DNA from: Holdemanella hominis
GTDB taxonomy: Bacteria; Bacillota_I; Bacilli_A; Erysipelotrichales; Erysipelotrichaceae
Reading direction: 5' to 3'
Assembly: GCF_014306155.1 (NCBI RefSeq)
Contig: NZ_JACRWH010000016.1
Coordinates: 1-40,848 of the forward strand
DNA: 40,848 nt
This document shows, piece after piece, positions 17,018-25,575 of the stretch; the first letter of the stretch is position 1, and every line of letters begins with the position of its first letter. A model generated the notes under the pieces. That model made no database searches. It was not told the DNA's origin and saw nothing but the letters and a program-made list of their open reading frames with translations. A program made the position numbers and the translations under genes.

Positions 17018-17920
17018 TTATCGTTTCATTTTCAAATATTTTCTTGCCGCAAACAAGGATGCGAACCCACCAATCAAGGCTCCCGCAAGAATGATAGAGA
17101 GTCCTACTTGAAAGCTGATTGTACTTGGTTTAAATAGGGCAAACATAGGTGTGAATAGTTTTCCGTCTAAACTTTCGTACAGCTTTTCATATCCAAAATG
17201 CACCAATAAATATGGAATGATAGATCCAATTAGTCCAATAAAAATACCTTCGACAATGAATGGATTACTGATGAAACCATTCGTTGCACCTACTGTACGC
17301 ATAATAATAATTTCATCACTTCTTGAATCAATTGTCGTTCGAATCGCGTTATAAATCAAATATAAAGACAATAGAGTCAATAAAGCAACAATGCCTAAAC
17401 CAATCTTTTGAATCATATTCAACATGTCTACTAAGCTTGTAACGCTGTCTCCTCCAAAAGCTGTGCTGGATACGCCATCAATTTTTTGAATCTGCACACT
17501 TGTTTTACGGATAGAAGAAGCATTCTTTACATAAACAAAGAAAGCATTGGATAAGGGATTTGTTTCTCCTCGATAAGCTTTAAAAGCATCTCCCTTTTCT
17601 TTGATCATAAGTTCAAGTTCATCATCTTTAGAGGATACTTCTACCTTTGAAACATTCTTCAATTTAGATATTTCACTCTGAATACTTGATATAGCTGTTT
17701 CATCATCGATATCCTCATTTAAAATAATGTGAATACTCAAATCTTTTTGAACATCATTCGAAAAATAATTAACGTGTAATCCAATAATCAATATCGAACC
17801 AATCAAAAGTAGGGTAATGCCAATGGCACTAATGGCAGAAAAGCACAACATAATATGTCTTTTCATTTGGAGAAAGGCATACTTCAATTCGTATAAAAAA
17901 GTACGTAAACCTTTCATCAT
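17018..17920 (-). CDS. ftsX: FtsX-like permease, copy downstream of ftsE
   Basis: Membrane subunit of the FtsEX ABC complex, which transmits ATP-driven movement to extracellular wall hydrolases. 300 residues, four membrane segments (about 25-48, 172-192, 220-245, 270-290), with a large extracellular loop between the first two (about 50-165). The C-terminal FtsX signature EIIIMRTVGATNGFI is present. It overlaps ftsE by 4 nt (ATGA), so translation is coupled. A second, clearly different FtsX lies at the other end of the same cluster. Confidence 0.95.
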   Translation of the reverse strand: MMKGLRTFLYELKYAFLQMKRHIMLCFSAISAIGITLLLIGSILIIGLHVNYFSNDVQKDLSIHIILNEDIDDETAISSIQSEISKLKNVSKVEVSSKDDELELMIKEKGDAFKAYRGETNPLSNAFFVYVKNASSIRKTSVQIQKIDGVSSTAFGGDSVTSLVDMLNMIQKIGLGIVALLTLLSLYLIYNAIRTTIDSRSDEIIIMRTVGATNGFISNPFIVEGIFIGLIGSIIPYLLVHFGYEKLYESLDGKLFTPMFALFKPSTISFQVGLSIILAGALIGGFASLFAARKYLKMKR

Positions 17921-18603
17921 AAACTCTTATACCCACCTTTATTCGAATCGTGAATCACATATCCTTTGTCTAACATAATCGTACGTTTTTTAAAGCGGTC
18001 AACCAATACTTTATCATGTGTAACCATCATGATTGTTGTATCTAGTTTTTGGTTGATTTTTTCTAATAATGAAATAATTTCTAAACTCTTTTCGGGATCT
18101 AGATTTCCTGTTGGTTCATCTGCAATCAAAACTTTTGGTTTATTCGCAATGGCACGGCCAATCGTTACACGCTGTTGTTGTCCTCCAGATAATTCGTCTG
18201 GATAACTTCTAGCCTTTTCTTTCAAATCAACAAGCTCTAATACTTCCATTACACGTTTACGAATTTGTTTGCGTGGCATACCCACAACTTCTAGGGCAAA
18301 GGCAATATTTTCAAAGACAGTTAATTTTGGAAGTAAACGATAATCTTGAAATACGCAGCCAACATTACGTCTATAGTATGGAACTTTTCTATGTTTTAAG
18401 GCCCCTACATTAATACCATCTACAATAACTGCACCTTCATCTGGAACTTCTTCTCCATTTAGCACTTTGATCAATGTAGATTTACCAGAACCTGTGGCTC
18501 CAATCACATAAACAAATTCACCTTTATCAATATGTAAATTTACATGATTTAAAGCATGTACTCCATTGGGATATGCTTTTGAAACATCTTTTAAATCAAT
18601 CAT
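17917..18603 (-). CDS. ftsE: Cell division ATP-binding protein FtsE
   Basis: Cytoplasmic ATPase of FtsEX, 228 residues. Walker A is GATGSGKST, Q-loop VFQDYRLLP, signature ELSGGQQQRVTIGRA, Walker B VLIADEPTGNLDP, and the switch histidine is in MVTHDK. ATG at 18603 follows a perfect AGGAGG; a longer in-frame reading to 18723 would overlap the hydrolase gene by 110 nt and was rejected. It lies 10 nt after the PcsB-like gene and overlaps ftsX by 4 nt. It is the only ATPase seen for two FtsX proteins. Confidence 0.97.
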   Translation of the reverse strand: MIDLKDVSKAYPNGVHALNHVNLHIDKGEFVYVIGATGSGKSTLIKVLNGEEVPDEGAVIVDGINVGALKHRKVPYYRRNVGCVFQDYRLLPKLTVFENIAFALEVVGMPRKQIRKRVMEVLELVDLKEKARSYPDELSGGQQQRVTIGRAIANKPKVLIADEPTGNLDPEKSLEIISLLEKINQKLDTTIMMVTHDKVLVDRFKKRTIMLDKGYVIHDSNKGGYKSL

Positions 18604-18613
18604 AATGTTCCTC

Positions 18614-19978
18614 CTAACTAAAGAACTTTTCTGGTCTTTCCCTGCAAGGCGCTGCTTTGCCAGCTTCACAAGAAGTACCTGTGCCTGACCAGCCTGTTCC
18701 CCACGCAAAATCAGCACCCGCACTAAAACGAGCTACCGCATCACTTACAGACATTGAACCTAGATTATAGACTTCAATATGTGTATGTGGCCCACTTGAA
18801 TTTCCTGAATTTCCCGATAACGCGATTGCTTGACCTTGTGAAACACTTTGTCCTGCACTTACGTAGATTGTTTGCGACAAGTGACAGAAACTTACGGCAT
18901 AAAGTGTATCGTTCACATTACACAACATTTCTATTGTGTTTCCACCACCATAAGGATATCCTGACCAGTTACCCAAATAGCCTGAGTTGCTTCCTACAGG
19001 GGCTGCGGCATATAAAATCACACCACTTGCTGGAGCTACTACAGTTGTACCAATTGGAGCTGCCCAATCTAGTCCTAAGTGCATGCCTCCACCAGGATAT
19101 GCCCAGGTACCTGCACTTTTGCTTCCACCTTGTACAGGATGTATAAATCCAGATACGGATTCAATCGATCCTGAGAAGTTTGTTGAAATCACAAAGTCTC
19201 GAATGCTATTCATGTCCACTTGTGCGGAACGTTTCTGTGCTTCTAATTCTGTAATTTTTTTCTGATATTCTTCAACCAGTTTATTATAAGATTCCTCTAA
19301 TTTACTGGCCTGCTGTTTTTGCGATTCTAATTCTGCCTTTTGACTTTTTGCGTCTTCATCTAAACGTTTTTGTTCATCTTGCTGCAAAACAAGTTCTTTC
19401 TTTAATTTATTTAACTTTTTAATTTGCGACTGATCATCTTCTGTGATTCTTTCAACTCCAGAAATACGACGAAGCATATCACTTAAACTATCCGATCCCA
19501 TGATCAAGTCTATAATCATATTGGTTCCAATCGTTGTTTGTTCATTTTTCATACGATTTTCGATTTGTGCGTTCCAAGCATCAATTTCAGCTTGTTTTGC
19601 CTGAATCTTCTCTTCCAATTCTTTAATGTTGTTTTCAATCAACTCAATCGATTTTTCTTTTTCACTTATCTGCGTTTGTAAATTGGAAACCAATTCTTTT
19701 TGTTCCTTGGCAAGCTGCTCCATTTTTGTCGTATCACTCTGCAAAGAAGCTATGCTCGAAGTATAAGCTTCAATACTGTTTTGCAGACTTTGTTTACGAT
19801 TCTTCTGATATTCCTGAAATCCCTGACAAGCTTTTACGCCAGCTTGTGAAGTTTGTGCCTGACTACACTTGGCATACCAGGCTTCTGTATCGGAATAGTC
19901 TTCTGCTGAAACAGGCATGATTAATGAGCAGGCCATAGCTAAACTTAGAAAACCTGCACAGAATTTATATTTTCTCAT
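18614..19978 (-). CDS. PcsB/CwlO-like coiled-coil M23 peptidoglycan hydrolase
   Basis: Secreted wall hydrolase, 454 residues. Signal peptide 1-25 ends at VSA. A long coiled coil (about 65-255), broken near 150-175, is the part expected to dock on FtsX. The C-terminal M23/LytM endopeptidase carries a full zinc/catalytic set: H300 and D304 (MHLGLDWA), H366 and H400 (GPHTHIEVY). It therefore looks enzymatically active, unlike EnvC activators. Cysteines C38 and C51 could pair. ATG at 19978 overlaps the upstream ftsX stop by 4 nt, and the GTG at 19987 lies within the ribosome site. Being inserted between ftsX and ftsE suggests a dedicated FtsEX client. Confidence 0.92.
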   Translation of the reverse strand: MRKYKFCAGFLSLAMACSLIMPVSAEDYSDTEAWYAKCSQAQTSQAGVKACQGFQEYQKNRKQSLQNSIEAYTSSIASLQSDTTKMEQLAKEQKELVSNLQTQISEKEKSIELIENNIKELEEKIQAKQAEIDAWNAQIENRMKNEQTTIGTNMIIDLIMGSDSLSDMLRRISGVERITEDDQSQIKKLNKLKKELVLQQDEQKRLDEDAKSQKAELESQKQQASKLEESYNKLVEEYQKKITELEAQKRSAQVDMNSIRDFVISTNFSGSIESVSGFIHPVQGGSKSAGTWAYPGGGMHLGLDWAAPIGTTVVAPASGVILYAAAPVGSNSGYLGNWSGYPYGGGNTIEMLCNVNDTLYAVSFCHLSQTIYVSAGQSVSQGQAIALSGNSGNSSGPHTHIEVYNLGSMSVSDAVARFSAGADFAWGTGWSGTGTSCEAGKAAPCRERPEKFFS

Positions 19979-20877
19979 CGTGTCCACCTCAAATATTTTC
20001 TAACGGCTAAATAACTTCCTAGCATTCCTACAACCATTCCAATCAAAAGAATGCCACCTGAAGTACAAAGTACGAATGGATATGGTTTCAGCATACTCAT
20101 CATGTCACTAAAAAACATACCATTCATTACGTGGTAAAGTCCTGTATAGCCAAATATACAAATCAAAACAGGGCCTAATGCACCCCAAAAGCCAATAAAG
20201 ATTCCTTCTAATACAAACGGTAAAGAAATATACCAGTTATAGGCACCAACTGTTCGCATGATCGCAATCTCATCTTTTCGTACTAAAATTGTCATTTTAA
20301 TAGTATTTCGAATCAAGAATACGGCAATCAAAACCATCAATCCAACAAAGACACTTCCCCATACACGGATATTTTTAAACAGTTGAATCATCGTGTTGAT
20401 AGCACTACCTCCATATGTAGCTTGAACAACACCATCCATTTTAGAAATTTTCTTTGTCACTTTTGAAATTTTTGTGTTGTCTTTTAATTCCACATTCAAA
20501 ACGTCATATAAAGGGTTCTTGTCCTCTCCCTTATATTGTTTAAACATCGCCCCATTTTCTTTGATCAACGCATCCAATTCCTCTTCTTTACTTGAATACG
20601 TTACTTTTTTTACGGAAGCAAGAGATGAAATTGAATCGGATAATTCACTAATTTCTTCATCTTCTAGTGTTGGATTTAAAGAGACTTGAATCATAAATTC
20701 ACTTTCAATTTGACTCGTAAATCCTCCGACATTCATATAAATCACAAATATAAACAAAGCCATTAATAAAGCAATGCCAATCGATACAATGGAAGAAAAG
20801 GTCATCAAGAAATGACGGTGCATATCTTTATTGGCACTGTGTACTAGTCTTGGTAAACTCTTAAAAAACAGTAACAT
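19975..20877 (-). CDS. FtsX-like permease, second paralogue at the start of the module
   Basis: 300 residues with FtsX architecture: segments near 25-48, 170-195, 220-245 and 270-292, an extracellular loop (about 50-165) and the signature EIAIMRTVGAYNWYI. It aligns along its length with the downstream ftsX product, including the loop pattern ISKMDGVVQATYGGSA versus IQKIDGVSSTAFGGDS, but is clearly divergent. ATG at 20877 follows AGGTGA; the GTG at 20886 is inside that site. It is the first gene of the cluster and translationally coupled to the hydrolase gene. Confidence 0.94.
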   Translation of the reverse strand: MLLFFKSLPRLVHSANKDMHRHFLMTFSSIVSIGIALLMALFIFVIYMNVGGFTSQIESEFMIQVSLNPTLEDEEISELSDSISSLASVKKVTYSSKEEELDALIKENGAMFKQYKGEDKNPLYDVLNVELKDNTKISKVTKKISKMDGVVQATYGGSAINTMIQLFKNIRVWGSVFVGLMVLIAVFLIRNTIKMTILVRKDEIAIMRTVGAYNWYISLPFVLEGIFIGFWGALGPVLICIFGYTGLYHVMNGMFFSDMMSMLKPYPFVLCTSGGILLIGMVVGMLGSYLAVRKYLRWTR

Positions 20878-20897
20878 TTTTATCACCTACATCACTA

Positions 20898-20906
20898 ATT
20901 ATAACA
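20898..20906 (-). promoter_or_regulatory. Extended -10 promoter of the ftsX-pcsB-ftsE-ftsX module
   Basis: TG-T-TATAAT on the minus strand, 20 nt before the first ftsX ATG. It needs no strong -35 and none is seen at good spacing. Confidence 0.6.
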
Positions 20907-21051
20907 TATCTATCAAATCAACCTACAAATCACAAAATTTCACATACACCTTCATTCTAATCCTTCCATGTGAAAATAACATTAAAGTCGCTAATTTTCT
21001 CAAAAAATGATATATTTTTCTTATAGTTTTTATAAAAAGGGGAAAATTAAA

Positions 21052-22029
21052 ATGTACATATTTGAAGATTTAATAGGCTATATCTTCTTAGCATCTTTAT
21101 TAGGGATTATTTTAACTATTATTATTGGTCCTTTTGTTTACCTTACGATTTACATAAGGAATAAAAGAGAAGAAAAAGCCATTGAATTAAATAACAATCT
21201 CAAAAGAGAATTTACCAATAAATATCAATTAGATATAATGCCGAGCAACGCAATTATCGAGAGCACAGAAGAATGTTATGCAGAAAATTATTATCAATTA
21301 AATTTTCCACATTGGAAATTTGAAAATATGAATAAAACAAAAGATAATCGCATGAACAATAATTATATTGTCTGGGAAGATAGTTATCTCTATATTGACA
21401 ACTATTTAATATCTTTTGATAATCCATTATCCCTAATGGACTGTATCTATCACTTACGAAATAATAGCGTTGAAATAAAGAAATCTTTTTACGAAATTGA
21501 AAAGATAAATAAAGAAAAGAGTAAATTTGAATATAGCAACACCCTCCTGTCAATTACAGATTTAATCAGACTATATAGTTCAAAGCCTACAGATTTTGAG
21601 TATTATTGTGCAAATATTTTTAAAAAAATAGGCTTTGAAGCTGTAGTAACTCCGCCAACTAACGATGGAGGATATGATATAAAATTATTGAAGAACAACA
21701 ATATATTCGCTTTAGTTGAATGCAAGTTATTTGATAAAACAAAAGTTGGACGACCATTAATCCAAAAACTTGTTGGAGCTAGTGTCACAGAAAAAGCCAA
21801 TAACTTGATTTTTATAACGACAAGTGATTTTTCAAATGAAGCAATAGAATACGCTAATGCCACTCACGTTCAACTTATTAACGGCGAAAATCTAATCAAA
21901 TTATCCGAACGTGTCTATCATAGTGACAACAAAAATTATTTTGATGAAGATTCTGTAAGACTTGATATTCAAGACTTCTTAGAATACATACCAAAAGATA
22001 TTTTAGCAATCTGCTATGATAATATGTAA
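21052..22029 (+). CDS. Membrane-anchored Mrr-type restriction endonuclease-like protein
   Basis: 325 residues. One N-terminal transmembrane segment (about 8-35) is followed by a basic cytoplasmic stretch, an unrecognised middle region (50-170) and a C-terminal Mrr/PD-(D/E)xK nuclease domain (about 180-290). Visible motifs are GGYDI with D209, LVECKLF with E223 and K225, and Q238 in IQKLVGA. Mrr proteins cut modified or foreign DNA; membrane-tethered versions are poorly characterised. It is a lone plus-strand gene between minus-strand operons, with no methylase nearby. ATG at 21052 has AAGGGG; the ATG at 21007 has none. Confidence 0.85.
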   Translation: MYIFEDLIGYIFLASLLGIILTIIIGPFVYLTIYIRNKREEKAIELNNNLKREFTNKYQLDIMPSNAIIESTEECYAENYYQLNFPHWKFENMNKTKDNRMNNNYIVWEDSYLYIDNYLISFDNPLSLMDCIYHLRNNSVEIKKSFYEIEKINKEKSKFEYSNTLLSITDLIRLYSSKPTDFEYYCANIFKKIGFEAVVTPPTNDGGYDIKLLKNNNIFALVECKLFDKTKVGRPLIQKLVGASVTEKANNLIFITTSDFSNEAIEYANATHVQLINGENLIKLSERVYHSDNKNYFDEDSVRLDIQDFLEYIPKDILAICYDNM

Positions 22030-22034
22030 TCATT

Positions 22035-22066
22035 AAAAAGAATCCCGAAAAATCGGGATTCTTTTT
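22035..22066. terminator. Bidirectional terminator
   Basis: A perfect 14-bp stem (AAAAAGAATCCCGA / TCGGGATTCTTTTT) with an AAAA loop between the nuclease gene and the converging GldA-like gene. Confidence 0.95.
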
Positions 22067-22093
22067 ATAAGCAAAGATCGATTACTCGATCTC

Positions 22094-23176
22094 TTATAAG
22101 CTTTGACCTACTGCATCTGCCTTTTTAATAGCGTCAATAAACTCTTCTTTTGTGAATGGGAAAGGTGCATTTTTCCACTCATTTGTTTTTGTAGCCGCTT
22201 CAGTCAAAGCTTCCAAATGGCTTTCATCCAAGTCCACATCCGCTAAAGTCACTGGTAAGCCGATTGATTTATTGAATTTTGCCATTTTCATTAAATTTTC
22301 TTCATCTTTGGCATATGCATACAATACTAATACACCAAAGGATACAACTTCGCCATGTAGATGGTGTCCATCACGTGTAATTGAGCAACTACCATTATAG
22401 AAGGCATGCGCAATGCTTGAATTATAATAATATTCTGGTTGGTTTGTTAAGTTTGAAACATATCCAGTTGATACGACAATATCCAAGGCAATAGCTTCGA
22501 TTGCAGCTGAATTTGTATCATTTTTACAATCTTCCATACCTTGTTTACCATATTTCAACAATGGTGCAGTACAAGTTTTCGCCAATGCCAATCCCATTGT
22601 AGCCGTGTGATCTAAAATCTTTCCTTGTGTTGCGAATTCAACTTCACATTGTTTAGACAACGCATCCCCAATTCCGGCCCAGAAATATTCACTTGGTGCT
22701 TTTGCGATGACATCTGGATTGATAAAAATGTGTGCTGGACAATGAGGATATGAATAGTGGTCCAATGCTCCATTATCATCATATACTACGGCAATAGCTG
22801 TAGCGGCCGAACAGTTTGAACAGATTGTTGGAAATGAAAAAACCATTTTGTCATTCATCTCAATGGATGCGGTTTTACAAGTATCGATAGCTTTTCCTCC
22901 ACCAATCGCAAAGATAACATCGGCTTCTTGTACGTTTGAATTTGAAGTCAATTTATGTACGTTCGTCATAGTACATTCAATACCATATACAATTGAATCT
23001 GTAATAATAATATCAGTCTCTTTAATGGCTTCACGAATTCTTGGTTCAGTAGCCGCCAAAGCTCTTTTACCACCAATCAATACAACTTTTTTAACATTGT
23101 ACTTTTCACATACACCTGGGATTTCGTTGTAACAACTTTCTCCGACTGAATAATTAGACATTTCAATTGTTTTCAT
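22094..23176 (-). CDS. GldA-like iron-containing (glycerol-type) dehydrogenase
   Basis: 360 residues of the metal-dependent polyol/alcohol dehydrogenase family closest to glycerol dehydrogenase. The NAD-binding GGGKAIDTCK is at 92-101 and the metal ligands are D171 (GIGDALSK), H257 (SSIAHAFYNG) and H274 (HHLHGEVVSFG). Substrate choice within this family varies (glycerol, hydroxy acids, other alcohols), so I do not assign gldA. ATG at 23176 follows AAGGAG and overlaps the transporter gene by 14 nt, so it shares the T-box transcript. Confidence 0.9.
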   Translation of the reverse strand: MKTIEMSNYSVGESCYNEIPGVCEKYNVKKVVLIGGKRALAATEPRIREAIKETDIIITDSIVYGIECTMTNVHKLTSNSNVQEADVIFAIGGGKAIDTCKTASIEMNDKMVFSFPTICSNCSAATAIAVVYDDNGALDHYSYPHCPAHIFINPDVIAKAPSEYFWAGIGDALSKQCEVEFATQGKILDHTATMGLALAKTCTAPLLKYGKQGMEDCKNDTNSAAIEAIALDIVVSTGYVSNLTNQPEYYYNSSIAHAFYNGSCSITRDGHHLHGEVVSFGVLVLYAYAKDEENLMKMAKFNKSIGLPVTLADVDLDESHLEALTEAATKTNEWKNAPFPFTKEEFIDAIKKADAVGQSL

Positions 23177-24314
23177 AAACTTCTACTCCTTCTTTTACTT
23201 CAATACTTTTTGTATGATAATTCTTGTATACACCGACCGTTAAGAATGGAACAATGATGATTGCGATAGCTAAATATCCACAATATCCATATCCATATTT
23301 AATAATATTTGTTAATCCGGCTAAAGAAATTGTCATGGATACAATAATAATAAAGGCAGATACAATAATTCTTTTCTTTACTGGATTTTCTACATTCTTT
23401 AAAACACGCATATTTTCAAAGCGAGCCACAAATCCGAATGTTGTTGTTACTGCTGTAGAAATTAAGCAAAGTAATAAACAAATACCATATACAACAACCA
23501 TCCAATTGGCATTCATCGTATTTAAACTCGTCAATGTAGGAAGAGTTGTTTCTCCATAAACACTCTTCCAAGAAATTAACATCAATACACTTAATACTAA
23601 TGCGACAGCATTCATCACAAATGAGACCCACATTGCTTTTGAACAAGATTTTCGATCTGGTAAGATAGCTCCACATGCTACGATCGTTGGTAATGTCACA
23701 CATTGAAAGCCTGCATATGTAAATGCATTTAAGATGGCTTTAGGCATATCCATAAAACCATTTACAGTAAAGTCATTTGCTAAAATAGCTCCAATATTTT
23801 GACCTTTCATGATTCCCATACCATAAATAACAATAGCTGTTACCAAAATAGCCATACCCATATATGTACTTGCCATACGAACCACGTCAGCTCCAAAAAT
23901 TGTTAAGCAAAGAACAACAATTCCAACCGCAACGACACAAGCATAATAATTAAATCCAAAGTATTGTTGCAATGCACTTGCAGCTCCACTAATTGCTGCT
24001 GCAACAGCCATCAAAACCATGATATTAAAGAAGATCTCAAATAAGATTTCCAACTTATCGAATGGATGATATAAGTTTTCAAACAATTCCTTTGCACTTG
24101 TCAAATTTCTCTGGTTATACATCACCATGGCTTCTCGCATTGTCAATATCAATAGCAACATAGCTATTATGGCACTCACAATACCAGTCCATCCTAAACC
24201 TACATAATATGTATTTGCCTGATTTCCTGTGGCAAATCCACCTCCAGCATGTGCTGAGAATAATACAGCGCCTACCGAAAATATCGCCATTTTCCCAACT
24301 TTTTGTGCTTTCAT
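23163..24314 (-). CDS. YkvI-like membrane transporter under T-box control
   Basis: 383 residues with about ten to eleven hydrophobic segments. The N-terminal unwound-helix-like motif FSAHAGGGFATGNQ matches the YkvI family, a LeuT-fold group that is largely uncharacterised. Later segments include GYGYCGYLAIAIIIVPF. ATG at 24314 has a perfect AGGAGG; the longer reading into the leader was rejected. Control by a T-box strongly suggests that it moves an amino acid or a related compound. The gene partner is a GldA-like dehydrogenase. Confidence 0.85.
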   Translation of the reverse strand: MKAQKVGKMAIFSVGAVLFSAHAGGGFATGNQANTYYVGLGWTGIVSAIIAMLLLILTMREAMVMYNQRNLTSAKELFENLYHPFDKLEILFEIFFNIMVLMAVAAAISGAASALQQYFGFNYYACVVAVGIVVLCLTIFGADVVRMASTYMGMAILVTAIVIYGMGIMKGQNIGAILANDFTVNGFMDMPKAILNAFTYAGFQCVTLPTIVACGAILPDRKSCSKAMWVSFVMNAVALVLSVLMLISWKSVYGETTLPTLTSLNTMNANWMVVVYGICLLLCLISTAVTTTFGFVARFENMRVLKNVENPVKKRIIVSAFIIIVSMTISLAGLTNIIKYGYGYCGYLAIAIIIVPFLTVGVYKNYHTKSIEVKEGVEVYENN

Positions 24315-24348
24315 AATTTTCCTCCTATAACGTGCACAACAAGCTAAC

Positions 24349-24623
24349 AAAAAAACCAATCGTTTCTTGCTGCCTGTTTAGACAGAAGAGACGAAAGGTT
24401 AGAATTACAATACTTCCGCGGTACCACTCTTCTTCATTCATTTAAGAATGCACTCATTTCAGATGCTATCACATCCTGCTTTATTAACGTTAAGCCTACG
24501 TTCAAGTCTTATCAACCTGACCACTCCATGGTAAGTTCAAAGTTCAATCCTTTATGTCTTGCACCAACCGACAACTCTCTAACAAAGACTTTCCTTTTAC
24601 TACTCCATTTCCTTGTGTTTTAT
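24349..24623 (-). promoter_or_regulatory. T-box riboswitch leader
   Basis: On the minus strand the T-box core AAGAGTGGTACCGCGG lies at 24431-24416. A terminator ends in seven T just past 24355. Stem I shows AGAGAG, GGTTGGTG and the AGTA/GAA loop-E pair. The specifier region reads GAACTTACC (24538-24530). CTT followed by the usual purine, or the overlapping TTA, both mean leucine; TAC (Tyr) is a less likely reading. Uncharged tRNA should prevent termination and turn on the transporter/dehydrogenase operon. Confidence 0.9.
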
Positions 24624-24629
24624 GCGTTT

Positions 24630-24658
24630 ATAATAACACCACATTTTCATTTAAGCAA
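24630..24658 (-). promoter_or_regulatory. Promoter of the T-box operon
   Basis: TTGCTT (24658-24653), 17-nt spacer, TATTAT (24635-24630) on the minus strand, just before the T-box leader. Confidence 0.6.
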
Positions 24659-24727
24659 GCATTTTATTACATTTATTTTCAGTAAATTCGAATCTATGTT
24701 TTACATCCATCAAAAAAATGGTACATA

Positions 24728-25204
24728 TTACTCATATATACCCTCAATTTCTAATAATTTTTCTTTCTTCTCAATTCCACCTGCATATCCAGTTAAACTA
24801 CTGTTGGATCCAATTACTCTATGACAAGGAATCAAAATCGAGATCTTATTATGTCCTACAGCACTTCCCACTGCTTGTGCTGACATTGATGGAGAAATCA
24901 TTCTTGCGATGTCTTTATATGTCATAGTTTTACCATAGGGTATTTTAAGAAGTAGTTGCCAAACTTTCTTTTGAAACTTTGTTCCAATTAGATGCATTTT
25001 AGGCAAAACTTTTGGTTCATTACCACTAAAATAAAGATTTAACCATTCTTTTGTTTCTTTTAAAACAGCCGTTTCTTTTTCAACAGGGTCTATCAAACCA
25101 TCCGCATAATATTTTTGATTTTCAAACCAAACACCAATCAATCCGATTTCATCAGCCGCCAATAACATTTTACCTAATGGTGAATCATAATATTGTATAT
25201 ACAT
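24728..25204 (-). CDS. ogt: Methylated-DNA-protein cysteine S-methyltransferase
   Basis: Suicide repair protein that removes O6-alkyl groups from guanine. 158 residues. The acceptor C127 is in IPCHRVIG, preceded by the winged-helix DNA-binding region (FQKKVWQLLLKIPYGKTMTYKDIA) and followed by GYAGGIEKKEKLLEIE. ATG at 25204 follows AGAGGTTTG. The in-frame upward extension reads through the tRNA-Ala gene and is not protein. It lies just beyond the tRNA terminator. Gene symbol by family convention. Confidence 0.93.
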   Translation of the reverse strand: MYIQYYDSPLGKMLLAADEIGLIGVWFENQKYYADGLIDPVEKETAVLKETKEWLNLYFSGNEPKVLPKMHLIGTKFQKKVWQLLLKIPYGKTMTYKDIARMISPSMSAQAVGSAVGHNKISILIPCHRVIGSNSSLTGYAGGIEKKEKLLEIEGIYE

Positions 25205-25229
25205 AATCAAACCTCTATATATAGAAAAA

Positions 25230-25249
25230 AAGTCATCCGAAGATGACTT
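25230..25249 (-). terminator. Terminator of the tRNA transcript
   Basis: AAGTCATC, TTCG tetraloop, GATGACTT, then TTTTTC on the minus strand, between tRNA-Ala and the methyltransferase gene. Confidence 0.9.
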
Positions 25250-25262
25250 ACTTTTTTTTAAT

Positions 25263-25338
25263 TGGTGGAGCGTATCGGGATCGAACCGATGACCCCCTGC
25301 GTGCAAGGCAGGTGCTCTCCCAGCTGAGCTAACACCCC
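25263..25338 (-). tRNA. tRNA-Ala (anticodon TGC)
   Basis: 76 nt with encoded CCA. Cloverleaf: acceptor GGGGTGT/ACGCTCC (two G-U pairs), D arm GCTCAGCTGGGAGAGC, anticodon arm CCTGC-CTTGCAC-GCAGG giving TGC, T arm with GGTTCGATCC. Confidence 0.98.
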
Positions 25339-25342
25339 ATAT

Positions 25343-25440
<98 letters not shown>

Positions 25441-25448
25441 GCCTATTT

Positions 25449-25477
25449 AATATACCATGCGATTTTATATTATGCAA
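25449..25477 (-). promoter_or_regulatory. Promoter of the tRNA-Ile/tRNA-Ala transcript
   Basis: TTGCAT (25477-25472), 17-nt spacer, TATATT (25454-25449), about 20 nt before the mature tRNA-Ile end. Confidence 0.7.
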
Positions 25478-25575
25478 GTCTTTTTTTGATTTTTTTTAAA
25501 TATTATAATTAATCTAGTTTTAGACATCAGTATTGTCAGTTTAATGATTATAATCTTTTAAAATGGAGGTATCTT

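Noticed and set aside
18604..18723. 40-residue extension of FtsE
   Set aside because: It overlaps the end of the hydrolase gene in another frame; AGGAGG and the conserved FtsE start support 18603.
20878..22100. A phage-defence island around the Mrr-type nuclease
   Set aside because: The neighbours are cell-division and metabolic genes; there is no methylase, integrase, repeat boundary or other defence gene.
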